A DNA stretch of 35,046 nucleotides from Paludibacteraceae bacterium (GTDB taxonomy: Bacteria > Bacteroidota > Bacteroidia > Bacteroidales > Paludibacteraceae), in assembly GCA_017962005.1 (NCBI GenBank), contig JAGCWE010000083.1, forward strand, positions 1 through 35,046. Reading direction: 5' to 3'. Shown piece after piece: positions 27,377 to 33,892 of this stretch. The position numbers were made by a program, and so were the translations under genes. Under the pieces are notes generated by a model. The model had not been told where the DNA came from. It saw only the letters and a list, made by a program, of their open reading frames with translations, and did not search any database. The number at the start of each line of letters is the position of its first letter. Positions within the stretch are counted from its first letter, which is position 1.

Positions 27377-28135
27377 TTAGCGTAGGAGCAGGTCCTTTAG
27401 TTTAATTTGCGGGTGATGGTACTGGTAATCCTTGTGTGTGGGGCGGTTGCCGACCTCGACTGCCTGATGAGGGCAGAAATGCACACAGCCGAGACAGAGA
27501 GTACAGTTATCGCCGATATGCGCCTTGCTGTCCGATAAAACGATATTCTCCTGCGGACAAACCCGCACACAAGTGTTGCAGCCGATGCATCTGTCCGTAT
27601 TCACCACAGGGGTGGTAAGACGATAGGATTTCTTCGCCAACGAACCTGCATTGAGCAACCAGCCAAGCGGGTCAAAGCCTGCAAAATGCAACTGATGCTT
27701 CCCTGCAGCGAGGTCAGCAACAATAGTGTCCTGACGGCCGGCGAACTTGCCGAACTTCCATGCCTGGTCGTTGGGGTTGCGACCGAAAGCAAGGGCACTC
27801 GTGTCCGGCACACGTATCTTATGGCAGTAATCGACGTTCACGCCCTGCCGCTTCAACAGACGTCTGACCGTCCAAACGGCATTGTTGGTCTGCGCGCCAC
27901 AAGTGATAACAACAAAGGTATAGGCATCCTTCGGAAAGACGATACGCGGGATAAGCGCCTTGACTGCCAACGGCGCATCCAGCCAATAGGTTGGGAAAAC
28001 CAGACCGATGCGCTTCTCGCCGCTTAAATCCGCAGTTAGGGCGTCATACATGGAGATGACTTGCTCCCCAAGGGGTTCCGCAATCTTGCGCGCGATGGCA
28101 AGGCTGTTGCCTGTGCCGGAGAAATAGAGTATCAT
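27377..28135 (-). CDS. EFR1-type flavodoxin/2x[4Fe-4S] ferredoxin
   Basis: 252-aa cytoplasmic electron carrier. The N-terminus MILYFSGTGNSLAIARKIAE carries the flavodoxin FMN-phosphate loop (S-GTGNS), and the flavodoxin-like fold runs to about residue 165. The C-terminus has two complete [4Fe-4S] ferredoxin motifs: Cys183, 186, 189, 193 (CIGCNTCVRVCP) and Cys211, 214, 217, 221 (CTLCLGCVHFCP). This architecture is the EFR1 family, whose physiological partners are mostly unknown. It is the last gene of the ten-gene run and begins 17 bp after the flavodoxin gene, so the two may exchange electrons (inference). It ends just before the convergent hairpin. Confidence 0.92.
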   Translation of the reverse strand: MILYFSGTGNSLAIARKIAEPLGEQVISMYDALTADLSGEKRIGLVFPTYWLDAPLAVKALIPRIVFPKDAYTFVVITCGAQTNNAVWTVRRLLKRQGVNVDYCHKIRVPDTSALAFGRNPNDQAWKFGKFAGRQDTIVADLAAGKHQLHFAGFDPLGWLLNAGSLAKKSYRLTTPVVNTDRCIGCNTCVRVCPQENIVLSDSKAHIGDNCTLCLGCVHFCPHQAVEVGNRPTHKDYQYHHPQIKLKDLLLR

Positions 28136-28152
28136 CGCTGCGTCATATCCAT

Positions 28153-28563
28153 TTAGTGCAGAACGGCCGTTGCGAAGTCGCGGAGGGCTTGCAGGTCGTT
28201 GGCATCGGGATGGCCGCTGTGGAGAGGTCCCATAGCACCACGGCAGGTGAACGACTCAGCGGCCACGTTGAAGCCGAGTTCCTCGAATATCTTGCGCATC
28301 TGCGGCACAGGCGAGTCGATGATGGCGGACGAGCCGAACAAGACCACCTGCTTCACCTGCTTGGGGTCAAGCGTGCGTGCGAACTCGCGGATGCTGCCGT
28401 TCACTTTGCCGAGGAAAACGCCCGCGCCGACGAAAAGGATATCCACCTCTCCGGTCAACGGGGTTGCCACACTCTCGGGCTTCACGCCCGCCACTTCGCC
28501 GACCACCTGAGCCATCTTAGCCGAGTGGCCGAACTTGCTGTAATAACGAATTGCTGTTGTCAT
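28153..28563 (-). CDS. Small flavodoxin-like protein
   Basis: 136-aa protein with the FMN-phosphate loop near the N-terminus (MTTAIRYYSKFGHSAKMAQV), a second-strand motif VDILFVGAGVFLGKVNGSIREF and the later VVLFGSSAI...CRGAMGPLHSGHP, consistent with a short-chain flavodoxin fold. It would carry one or two electrons on bound FMN. ATG 28563 is chosen because it begins the flavodoxin fold. The frame is open to 28620, but that would add an Arg-rich stretch encoded by a hairpin region. It follows the radical SAM gene after 63 bp, the widest gap in the run, and could be its reductant (inference). Confidence 0.85.
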   Translation of the reverse strand: MTTAIRYYSKFGHSAKMAQVVGEVAGVKPESVATPLTGEVDILFVGAGVFLGKVNGSIREFARTLDPKQVKQVVLFGSSAIIDSPVPQMRKIFEELGFNVAAESFTCRGAMGPLHSGHPDANDLQALRDFATAVLH

Positions 28564-28576
28564 ATTTATAGTATTT

Positions 28577-28610
28577 AGTCGAAAGTCGAAAGACCGTAGC
28601 CTGCGGCTAC
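28577..28610 (-). other. Intergenic motif: TTTCGAC repeats and hairpin
   Basis: The plus strand reads AGTCGAAAGTCGAAAGACCG at 28577-28596, followed by the perfect 6-bp hairpin GTAGCC-TGC-GGCTAC (28596-28610). In the direction of transcription it lies between the radical SAM stop and the flavodoxin ATG. The 20-nt part matches 17 of 20 positions at 33211-33230, just upstream of the MarR gene. Confidence 0.45.
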
Positions 28611-28626
28611 TCAAAGCCAATGCGGT

Positions 28627-29712
28627 CTATTTTAACATTTGTTCCACTTCTTCGCGGTGTTCCCATAGGGCGCAGCCGCCGGAGTGTTCGCCGCCGACGA
28701 GATGCACGGCACGGAGTTTCTTGAACAAGGGCGACTGGAGCGCACCTTTGACACCGAGCGTGAGTACGTTGCTGTCGCTGTAGGGCGAGAAAGGACACGG
28801 CTCGGCGTTGCCGTCCGGCGCGATGTGGAAGAAGCCGCTACCGCCTGCCAGACAGCCGCCCATGTGCTTCTCGTCGCCAGGGAAAGAGATAATGATGATG
28901 TCCGTGTAACGCTCGCGCTGGTGCGCCTGCACCGCTTCCATCATCTCCAGGTCGTTGTCGCCGAAAGCGAGGTGTTCAGTCCCCGGCTCCGTAGGTACGT
29001 ACTCGACATAGATAATCAGTTTGCAGCCCAGTTCGCGCAGGTGGTCCACATACTCGTCGGACGTGACAAGCGCGAAGTTCTCCGTGGTGACGGTGATGCT
29101 CACGCCGAAGAACAAGTCCTCCTTGTGCAGTTCTTCCACCGACATCATCGCCCGCTTGTAGATGCCTTTGCCGCGACGGGAGTCGGTGCCGTGTTCCGCG
29201 CCTTCGATGCTGATAACCGGAATGAGGTTGAGGTGTTCCTTGAGGAAGGCGATATAACTCGGACCGATGAGCGTGCCGTTGGTGAAAACAGGGAAAATCA
29301 TGTCCTCCACCTTCGCCACCTCTTCGAGTATGTCATTGCGCATCATCGGTTCGCCGCCTGCAAGCAGAGCGAAGTTGATGCCAAGCGACGAGGCCTCGGT
29401 GAAGATGCCGCGCCACTGCTCCGGCGTGAGTGTCGGTCGCGTACTCTCGCCCGGGTTGTCGGCAATGCCGTTAGCGCGTGCGTAGCAGCCCTTGCAGGAG
29501 AGGTTGCACTCAGTGGAGATGCTGCATATCAGGAAAGGCGGCACATCGACGCCGGATTCTTCGGCCACCTGCTGACGGCGTTTCTCGGACTTGAGGAACG
29601 TGTTCTGCAGGCGGAAGACGGTCTTCGCCTCGCGCGGATTGCTCAGCACATTGCGGTAGGCTTTCGCCATGATACGCCGGATGGCGTCGCTCATATATCG
29701 TTGCAGGTTCAT
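28627..29712 (-). CDS. Radical SAM enzyme of unknown substrate
   Basis: 361-aa protein with the radical SAM cluster motif at Cys69, Cys73 and Cys76 (TECNLSCKGCYARAN). A GGE-type SAM-binding motif (LLAGGEPMMRND) and the later ISIEGAEHGTDSRRG support a full TIM-barrel. C-terminal cysteines (HMGGCLAGG, AEPCPFSPYSD, SGGCALWEH) resemble a reduced SPASM-like auxiliary cluster region. The chemistry cannot be named from sequence; the AdoMet cleavage step would need a low-potential donor, which the adjacent flavodoxin and ferredoxin genes could supply (inference). It lies 16 bp after the ZIP transporter gene and ends with TAG. The start is supported by AAGAAG just upstream. Confidence 0.88.
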   Translation of the reverse strand: MNLQRYMSDAIRRIMAKAYRNVLSNPREAKTVFRLQNTFLKSEKRRQQVAEESGVDVPPFLICSISTECNLSCKGCYARANGIADNPGESTRPTLTPEQWRGIFTEASSLGINFALLAGGEPMMRNDILEEVAKVEDMIFPVFTNGTLIGPSYIAFLKEHLNLIPVISIEGAEHGTDSRRGKGIYKRAMMSVEELHKEDLFFGVSITVTTENFALVTSDEYVDHLRELGCKLIIYVEYVPTEPGTEHLAFGDNDLEMMEAVQAHQRERYTDIIIISFPGDEKHMGGCLAGGSGFFHIAPDGNAEPCPFSPYSDSNVLTLGVKGALQSPLFKKLRAVHLVGGEHSGGCALWEHREEVEQMLK

Positions 29713-29728
29713 CTTCTTATATTATTTA

Positions 29729-30511
29729 TTATCCCATCACTACGTCCAAGACCATCATCAGCACGAAGCCGACAGCGAAACCAATGGTGCTGAGGTTGGA
29801 GTGCGTGCCGGAAGAGGCTTCGGGGATGAGTTCTTCGACCACCACATACATCATCGCGCCTGCTGCAAAAGCCAGCAGATATGGCATCGCCGGCAGGAAG
29901 AGGGATGCCAGCAGGATGATAAGCAGTCCGCCAACAGGTTCCACCACCCCACTCAACGAGCCGATGAGGAAGGCTTTACGGCGCGAATTGCCTGCCGCCC
30001 GCATGGGCATGGAGATGATGGCTCCTTCGGGGATGTTCTGTATCGCTATACCTAATGACATAGCCAGCGCACCCGTAAGCGGGATGTCGGCATGTCCTTC
30101 CGCAGCACCGGCAAAGACCGCTCCTACCGCCATGCCTTCGGGCAGGTTGTGGATAGTGACCGCCAGCGCCAGCATTGCCGTGCGTGAGAGCCGGCTGCGC
30201 ATTCCTTCCGGTTGGTCGCTGCCGACATGCAGGTGCGGCGTCAGTTCGTCAATGAGCAGCAGAAAACCGACACCCAACAGAAAGCCGACAGCAGCCGGAA
30301 AGACGCGCATCATGCCTGTGGTTTGCGGCATCTCGATAGCCGGAATAAGCAGCGACCAGACAGAGGCTGCCACCATCACACCGGAGGCGAAACCGAGCAA
30401 GGCTTTCTGCAGGCGGTCGGGCATGTCGCGCTTCATGAAGAACACGAATGACGCACCGAGCATAGTACCCAGCAGCGGAATGAGCAGACCGATGAGGATG
30501 GCGGCCGTCAT
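29729..30511 (-). CDS. ZIP-family divalent metal transporter
   Basis: 260-aa inner-membrane protein with about eight hydrophobic helices. Helix 4 carries HNLPEGMAVGAVFAG and helix 5 carries NIPEGAIISMPM, the two metal-binding motifs of the ZIP (ZupT-like) family; the canonical second motif is HNIPEG and here the His is replaced (Gln-Asn). It would import zinc, iron or manganese. The ATG lies 3 bp after the stop of the metallo-hydrolase/rubredoxin gene, so translation is probably coupled. Placement between two metalloenzyme genes suggests it feeds metal to the operon's products, which is inference. Confidence 0.92.
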   Translation of the reverse strand: MTAAILIGLLIPLLGTMLGASFVFFMKRDMPDRLQKALLGFASGVMVAASVWSLLIPAIEMPQTTGMMRVFPAAVGFLLGVGFLLLIDELTPHLHVGSDQPEGMRSRLSRTAMLALAVTIHNLPEGMAVGAVFAGAAEGHADIPLTGALAMSLGIAIQNIPEGAIISMPMRAAGNSRRKAFLIGSLSGVVEPVGGLLIILLASLFLPAMPYLLAFAAGAMMYVVVEELIPEASSGTHSNLSTIGFAVGFVLMMVLDVVMG

Positions 30512-30514
30512 GTA

Positions 30515-31456
30515 TTACGCCTTGTTGAACTTGTCCTTGCTCTGCTTGCAGCGGGGGCAACGCCAGTCATCGGGCAGGTCTTCAAACGCCACGCCGTCGT
30601 GTTCGGCCGAGTCATAGACGTAGCCGCAGATGGAGCAGACATATTTGCCAGAAGCCTCTTTCTTGGCGAAACTTACTTCTGGCCAGACGGTCGGAACAGG
30701 ACGGTCGAGGTCCATAACACGCTTGGCTTCGAGGTTCTCGTATCCCTGCGGGGTGTGGGTTCCCATATAGACTGTAGGATGGTTGCGCACGAACTCACGC
30801 ACGCGGTCCATAGTCTCGCGGGCAGCGGCAAGGTCTTCATAGACAACTGACAGTTTGTTCTCGTACAGAGCTTCGTCCGCGTAGGTGATGTCGGCCTGGA
30901 ACATATAGAAAAGGCCTTCGTCCTCCGCGATGACCAGACTGTTGCCGTTGGTGTGTCCTTTGGCTTTGATGAAATAAACGCCGTCGCAAATCTTCTTGCT
31001 CTCTGGGAAGTTGTAGTACGCGCCGTCGGTGAAGGCAACCGGCACAAGGTTACTGATGCCTTGCAGTTCATTGGCCGCCATTTCGTCGGCATTCACATAA
31101 ATCTGCGCGTTGGGGAAAGAACGCAACTCGCCCGAGTGGTCGGCATGCTTGTGGGTAAGCAGGATCTTCGTCACCTGCTCGGGCTGATAACCGAGCGCCT
31201 TGAGGTTGTCGATATAGCTGCCGCAGTTGAAGCCGGTAAAGGCCAACGACTTCTCATCGGGTGTCTCTTCCGGGAGACCGGCAGGAATACCGGTGTCCAC
31301 GAGAATGACATCCTTGCCGGTGTCAATCAGGTAGTTCTGGAGACTGCCGCGATAGCGGATATTGATGTCGTACTTGTCTTTGCCGTCCTCGCCGCCAAAG
31401 ACAAAGGGCTGGGTGTAAAAACCGTCCTTGCGGAATTGTATTGCTTTGATTTTCAT
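30515..31456 (-). CDS. Metallo-beta-lactamase-fold hydrolase fused to rubredoxin
   Basis: 313-aa cytoplasmic protein. The N-terminal metallo-beta-lactamase fold has the metal motif THKHADH (His102, His104, Asp106, His107), then His168 (KGHTNG), Asp189 (FQAD) and His234 (MGTHTP), a complete dinuclear site of lactonase/glyoxalase type. The C-terminal rubredoxin (about 271-313) has CSIC (Cys274, 277) and CPRC (Cys300, 303) with GYVYD and DLPDDWRCP. The family is not the flavodiiron NO/O2 reductase, which carries HxExDH and a flavodoxin domain. A rubredoxin on a hydrolase suggests redox control or an oxidoreductase role; this is inference. It lies 4 bp after the FMN reductase gene and 3 bp before the ZIP gene. 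Confidence 0.92.
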   Translation of the reverse strand: MKIKAIQFRKDGFYTQPFVFGGEDGKDKYDINIRYRGSLQNYLIDTGKDVILVDTGIPAGLPEETPDEKSLAFTGFNCGSYIDNLKALGYQPEQVTKILLTHKHADHSGELRSFPNAQIYVNADEMAANELQGISNLVPVAFTDGAYYNFPESKKICDGVYFIKAKGHTNGNSLVIAEDEGLFYMFQADITYADEALYENKLSVVYEDLAAARETMDRVREFVRNHPTVYMGTHTPQGYENLEAKRVMDLDRPVPTVWPEVSFAKKEASGKYVCSICGYVYDSAEHDGVAFEDLPDDWRCPRCKQSKDKFNKA

Positions 31457-31460
31457 AGTA

Positions 31461-32120
31461 CTATTTGTTTATAATTGTCGCTTTCTCTACGAGTTGTTTG
31501 CCGAGGTTATAAGCAGTTTGCAAGTCTTTTGGGAAACGATGTGTTCGTATCTCTGCCCGTTGAGACTCATCTACTGCCGTTTCAAAATTGGAATAATCGT
31601 TAAACTGATATGTCTCATGCGAACACAGCATTTGCGGCTCATTTCCGAAGATTCCGAGTACACGGGCGCTCTCTCCCAACAGGATGTCGTAGTGCAAGGG
31701 CTTCATCAACTCTTCAGAGCAGTTCATCGTATAGATGGTGGCGCATTGCAAAGGCTTGCGTATAAGCGGCTTGGAATAATCGTTATAATTGACCGCAGGG
31801 AACACTAGGCGCTCGATAAACGCACGCGCCATGCCACTTGGGTATGAGTCATATACAGGCGAGCCGATAACCAACACATTGGCATTGATGACTTTCTCCA
31901 ATACAGGCTGCAACTCATCCTTGAATCCGCACAGACCGTTAGCCGTATTACCTTTGCGCTTGCAAAGGAAACAACTCATACAACCTTTGTAGTTCAGGCT
32001 GTAGAGGTGAATCATCTCCACTTCTGCACCTGCCTCTTGTGCGCCTTTCATGGCGGACTCCAACATCTGCGCGGTGTTTTTGTTCTTGCGTGGTGAACCG
32101 TTGATAAAAATTGCTTTCAT
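31461..32120 (-). CDS. NADPH-dependent FMN reductase / iron-sulfur flavoprotein-like
   Basis: 219-aa flavodoxin-fold reductase. [20 protein letters not shown] gives the GSPRxxxNT FMN-phosphate loop, and [24 protein letters not shown] is the second flavin-binding segment. Between them lies a cysteine cluster, C47-x2-C50-x2-C53-x10-C64 ([10 protein letters not shown]...LCGF). It resembles the compact C-x2-C-x2-C-x4-7-C motif of iron-sulfur flavoproteins (Isf), but with a longer last spacing. It could pass electrons from NAD(P)H to the rubredoxin domain of the next gene, 4 bp downstream. ATG 32120 is chosen because it starts the conserved strand; the longer frame to 32189 adds only unlike sequence. 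It ends with TAG. Confidence 0.87.
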   Translation of the reverse strand: MKAIFINGSPRKNKNTAQMLESAMKGAQEAGAEVEMIHLYSLNYKGCMSCFLCKRKGNTANGLCGFKDELQPVLEKVINANVLVIGSPVYDSYPSGMARAFIERLVFPAVNYNDYSKPLIRKPLQCATIYTMNCSEELMKPLHYDILLGESARVLGIFGNEPQMLCSHETYQFNDYSNFETAVDESQRAEIRTHRFPKDLQTAYNLGKQLVEKATIINK

Positions 32121-32127
32121 TATATAT

Positions 32128-32568
32128 TCATTTTGCTTTACACCAACTAATAAAATACCGCACGCCAGCAATGGAAAGAGCTGTACCAAGTCCGGGATAG
32201 AAACCCGCGAAAAACTCAGGCGTCATACCCGGTATGAACTTCAATCCGATGCACAAACACATAAAAAAGAGAATCATTATATATCCATGCGCGTCCAAGA
32301 AGGCAAATAACGATTTCCTGCTTTCAGGAAAATGGAGTATGCGGGCAGTATAACGATTGATAAAATTATTGAACATCAGCGAGAACGTGATAGCGACCAT
32401 AACAGCGATAATCGTCAGCCACCATACTCTTTCCTGGTGAAAGGCATTGACTTGTCGCATGGCTTGTATACCGGTAAGCAACACTCTTATACCCGGCCCC
32501 AGCCAACAAAGCACCTGCATGAGTAGCAAGTGCTCTTTGTTTACAAGAAGAATTGTGTCAGTTCTCAT
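32128..32568 (-). CDS. Small four-helix membrane protein, unknown function
   Basis: 146-aa protein that I do not recognise as a named family. Hydrophobic segments at about 15-35 (MQVLCWLGPGIRVLLTGI), 48-70 (WWLTIIAVMVAITFSLMFNNF), 92-112 (GYIMILFFMCLCIGLKF) and 122-142 (FYPGLGTALSIAGVRYFI) suggest four transmembrane helices. It contains no obvious haem or metal ligands apart from scattered His, although a cytochrome-b-like or DUF4405-like role cannot be excluded. It sits 7 bp before the FMN reductase gene and 6 bp after the 56-aa winged-helix gene, so it belongs to the same transcript and may be the membrane contact of the electron-transfer set. Confidence 0.75.
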   Translation of the reverse strand: MRTDTILLVNKEHLLLMQVLCWLGPGIRVLLTGIQAMRQVNAFHQERVWWLTIIAVMVAITFSLMFNNFINRYTARILHFPESRKSLFAFLDAHGYIMILFFMCLCIGLKFIPGMTPEFFAGFYPGLGTALSIAGVRYFISWCKAK

Positions 32569-32574
32569 CTCTTC

Positions 32575-32745
32575 TTATGCCGGTTGCCACTTGCAGCGGA
32601 CGGGAGAGACGATAGCGCCTTCCTTCTTGAGGTCGGCAAATGCCTTGTCCACTTCCTTGCGGTCTGCATTCAACACTTTGGTGATGTCACCTGCGCTGAC
32701 GGGCTTGCCTGCCTCGCGCATTGCCTTTAATACTTGCTCTTTCAT
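32575..32745 (-). CDS. 56-aa winged-helix DNA-binding-like protein
   Basis: The protein begins MKEQVLKAMREAGKPVSAGD, then ITKVLNADRKEVDKAFADLKKEGAI, and ends VSPVRCKWQPA. This is a minimal winged helix: helix 1, a helix-turn-helix with the recognition helix around DRKEVDKAFADLKKEG, then a beta-wing. Similar short proteins occur widely in anaerobes as stand-alone regulators. ATG 32745 is chosen as the start of the fold; the open frame reaching 32796 would overlap the MarR gene. It lies 10 bp after the MarR stop, so the operon encodes two candidate DNA-binding proteins side by side. Its target is unknown. Confidence 0.8.
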   Translation of the reverse strand: MKEQVLKAMREAGKPVSAGDITKVLNADRKEVDKAFADLKKEGAIVSPVRCKWQPA

Positions 32746-32755
32746 AACGGTTGAT

Positions 32756-33205
32756 TTATTGTTTTGTTCGTTGTGCCAGCCCCTCGATAAGCGCATCCAA
32801 TGCAGGCATGGATGCCCTCAGGCTATTGATGTCCTCCATCTTGTCGGACAGTTCCTGCTCCAGACAGTCAGGTATCTCTCTGGCTTTCTCCTCCAGCGCC
32901 CTGCCCTGTCTGGTCAGCGAGACAATACGCTGGCGCGTGTCCTCCCTGCCACGCTTGCGGGTCAGCAGCCCCTGCTTCTCCATGCGCTGCAGAAGCGGTG
33001 TGACCGTGTTGGTCTCCAGATGCAGCCGGCGTGCGATAACATTCACAGGTTGATGGTCCTCCTCCCACAGCACGAGAAGCACCAGATACTGCGGGTAGGT
33101 GATGCCAAGCGGCTCAAAATAAGGATAGTACGCCTGCATAGTCAACCGTGCTGCCGTATAGAGACGGAAGCACAGTTGATTATCCAGTTTCAGTTGCTCA
33201 TACAT
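32756..33205 (-). CDS. MarR-family regulator of the OhrR redox-sensing type
   Basis: 149-aa transcriptional regulator. The start MYEQLKLDNQLCFRLYTAAR matches the OhrR/SarZ pattern, in which a single Cys in the sequence LCFxLY (Cys12 here; Cys15 in B. subtilis OhrR) is oxidised by organic hydroperoxides. The core has LGITYPQYLVLLVLWEED, the winged helix VNVIARRLHLETNTVTPLLQRMEKQGLLTRKRG and the wing REDTRQRIVSLT. No second cysteine is seen, so it would be a one-Cys sensor. It probably represses its own operon and is released by oxidants. No ohr gene lies in the window. It is 42 bp downstream of the bacterioferritin-like gene and 10 bp upstream of the 56-aa gene. Confidence 0.9.
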   Translation of the reverse strand: MYEQLKLDNQLCFRLYTAARLTMQAYYPYFEPLGITYPQYLVLLVLWEEDHQPVNVIARRLHLETNTVTPLLQRMEKQGLLTRKRGREDTRQRIVSLTRQGRALEEKAREIPDCLEQELSDKMEDINSLRASMPALDALIEGLAQRTKQ

Positions 33206-33210
33206 TGTTC

Positions 33211-33235
33211 AGTCGAAGGTCGGAAAACCGTTTCG
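33211..33235 (-). promoter_or_regulatory. Possible operator or hairpin directly upstream of the MarR gene
   Basis: Within the 42-bp gap, CGAA (33214-33217), CGG (33221-33223), CCG (33228-33230) and TTCG (33232-33235) can form a nested stem around AAAA. The 20 nt at 33211-33230 match 28577-28596 at 17 of 20 positions. The site is only 6 nt from the MarR ATG, a position suited to autoregulation or translational control. Confidence 0.35.
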
Positions 33236-33247
33236 CCCCAGCAACAA

Positions 33248-33709
33248 TTACATCATTGCGATGAGGAAGTTCTCGTAGCCGAGCTTGTTGATGTAGTTGA
33301 GGTACTGGGCCTCCCAAGCCATGTGGTTTTTCTCACCTTCAATCCATTTCTGAATCAGCTGTCTTGTGGGATAGTCGTCAGCGAAAGCCTCTGCCAACAG
33401 ACTCATTTCCTTTACTGCATCAGGCTGATAGTCCGACTCAATCTGCTGTTTCGGGTCGTCATAGAACGGGAACTCGATGGTCTTCATAGCCTCTTGCAGA
33501 TCTGCCGGCTTGCAACCGAGTTCAACGAGACGGTTCAGCACTTCCTCTGCCTCGTCCCACTCTTCTTCGGCTTCCTCTTTCCATTTGTCCGCCAGTTTGT
33601 TCCAGCCGTTCAGACGGTCGTACGCCGAGAATGCGAAATGCTGTTTGCTGTTTCCAAACCATACTGCGCCGGCGTATGCCAAGCCTTTCAATGCTTCTTC
33701 TTTTGTCAT
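33248..33709 (-). CDS. Bacterioferritin-like four-helix protein with altered iron site
   Basis: 153-aa protein. WNKLADKWKEEAEEEWDEAEEVLNRLVELG aligns by eye to bacterioferritin helix B (EKLADKxxEESxEEMxHAD), and EGEKNHMAWEAQYLNYINKLGYENFL aligns to its helix D (EExHIDWLETQLxxIxxxGxxNYL). The second E-x-x-H pair is present (Glu126, His129). The first His appears replaced by Glu53, and the helix-A Glu by a non-acidic residue near 17-20, so the di-iron ferroxidase centre may be incomplete. It may store iron, scavenge peroxide, or have lost catalysis. Its own promoter lies at 33802-33832. It is the first gene of the redox run, 42 bp before MarR. Confidence 0.72.
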   Translation of the reverse strand: MTKEEALKGLAYAGAVWFGNSKQHFAFSAYDRLNGWNKLADKWKEEAEEEWDEAEEVLNRLVELGCKPADLQEAMKTIEFPFYDDPKQQIESDYQPDAVKEMSLLAEAFADDYPTRQLIQKWIEGEKNHMAWEAQYLNYINKLGYENFLIAMM

Positions 33710-33801
33710 AGTTGTAGTGAATTAAAGGTTAATGTATTTGTTTTGTTTTATTTATTATCCGTGTTAATTGTGTCCGCAAGTCATTTGTGTCGTTCACGAT
33801 G

Positions 33802-33832
33802 CAAAATTACAACAAGCAATTTATGTCGCAAG
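33802..33832 (-). promoter_or_regulatory. Bacteroidetes-type promoter of the redox operon
   Basis: On the minus strand TAATTTTG (33809-33802) matches the -7 consensus TAnnTTTG exactly, and CTTG (33832-33829) matches three of four -33 bases with a 19-bp spacer. The predicted start of transcription near 33795 leaves a leader of about 85 nt before ATG 33709. Confidence 0.7.
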
Positions 33833-33866
33833 CGATTTATCGTAAAAGATGTAATATATCTTCATT

Positions 33867-33886
33867 TTGCAATGCGGACATTACAA
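33867..33886 (-). terminator. Weak hairpin after the TfoX-N gene
   Basis: TTGCAATG (33867-33874) and CATTACAA (33879-33886) form an 8-bp stem with one wobble and loop CGGA, just past the TfoX-N stop. The minus-strand sequence after it is A+T-rich but has no T-run, so termination is uncertain. Confidence 0.3.
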
Positions 33887-33892
33887 TTACGG

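Noticed and set aside
28564..28620. Upstream start for the small flavodoxin, adding 19 residues
   Set aside because: The extra residues (Ser/Arg-rich) are encoded by an intergenic hairpin and heptad motif. The flavodoxin fold begins at ATG 28563.
30515..31456. Flavodiiron NO/O2 reductase (flavorubredoxin)
   Set aside because: The metal motif is HxHxDH rather than HxExDH, and there is no flavodoxin domain between the hydrolase fold and the rubredoxin.
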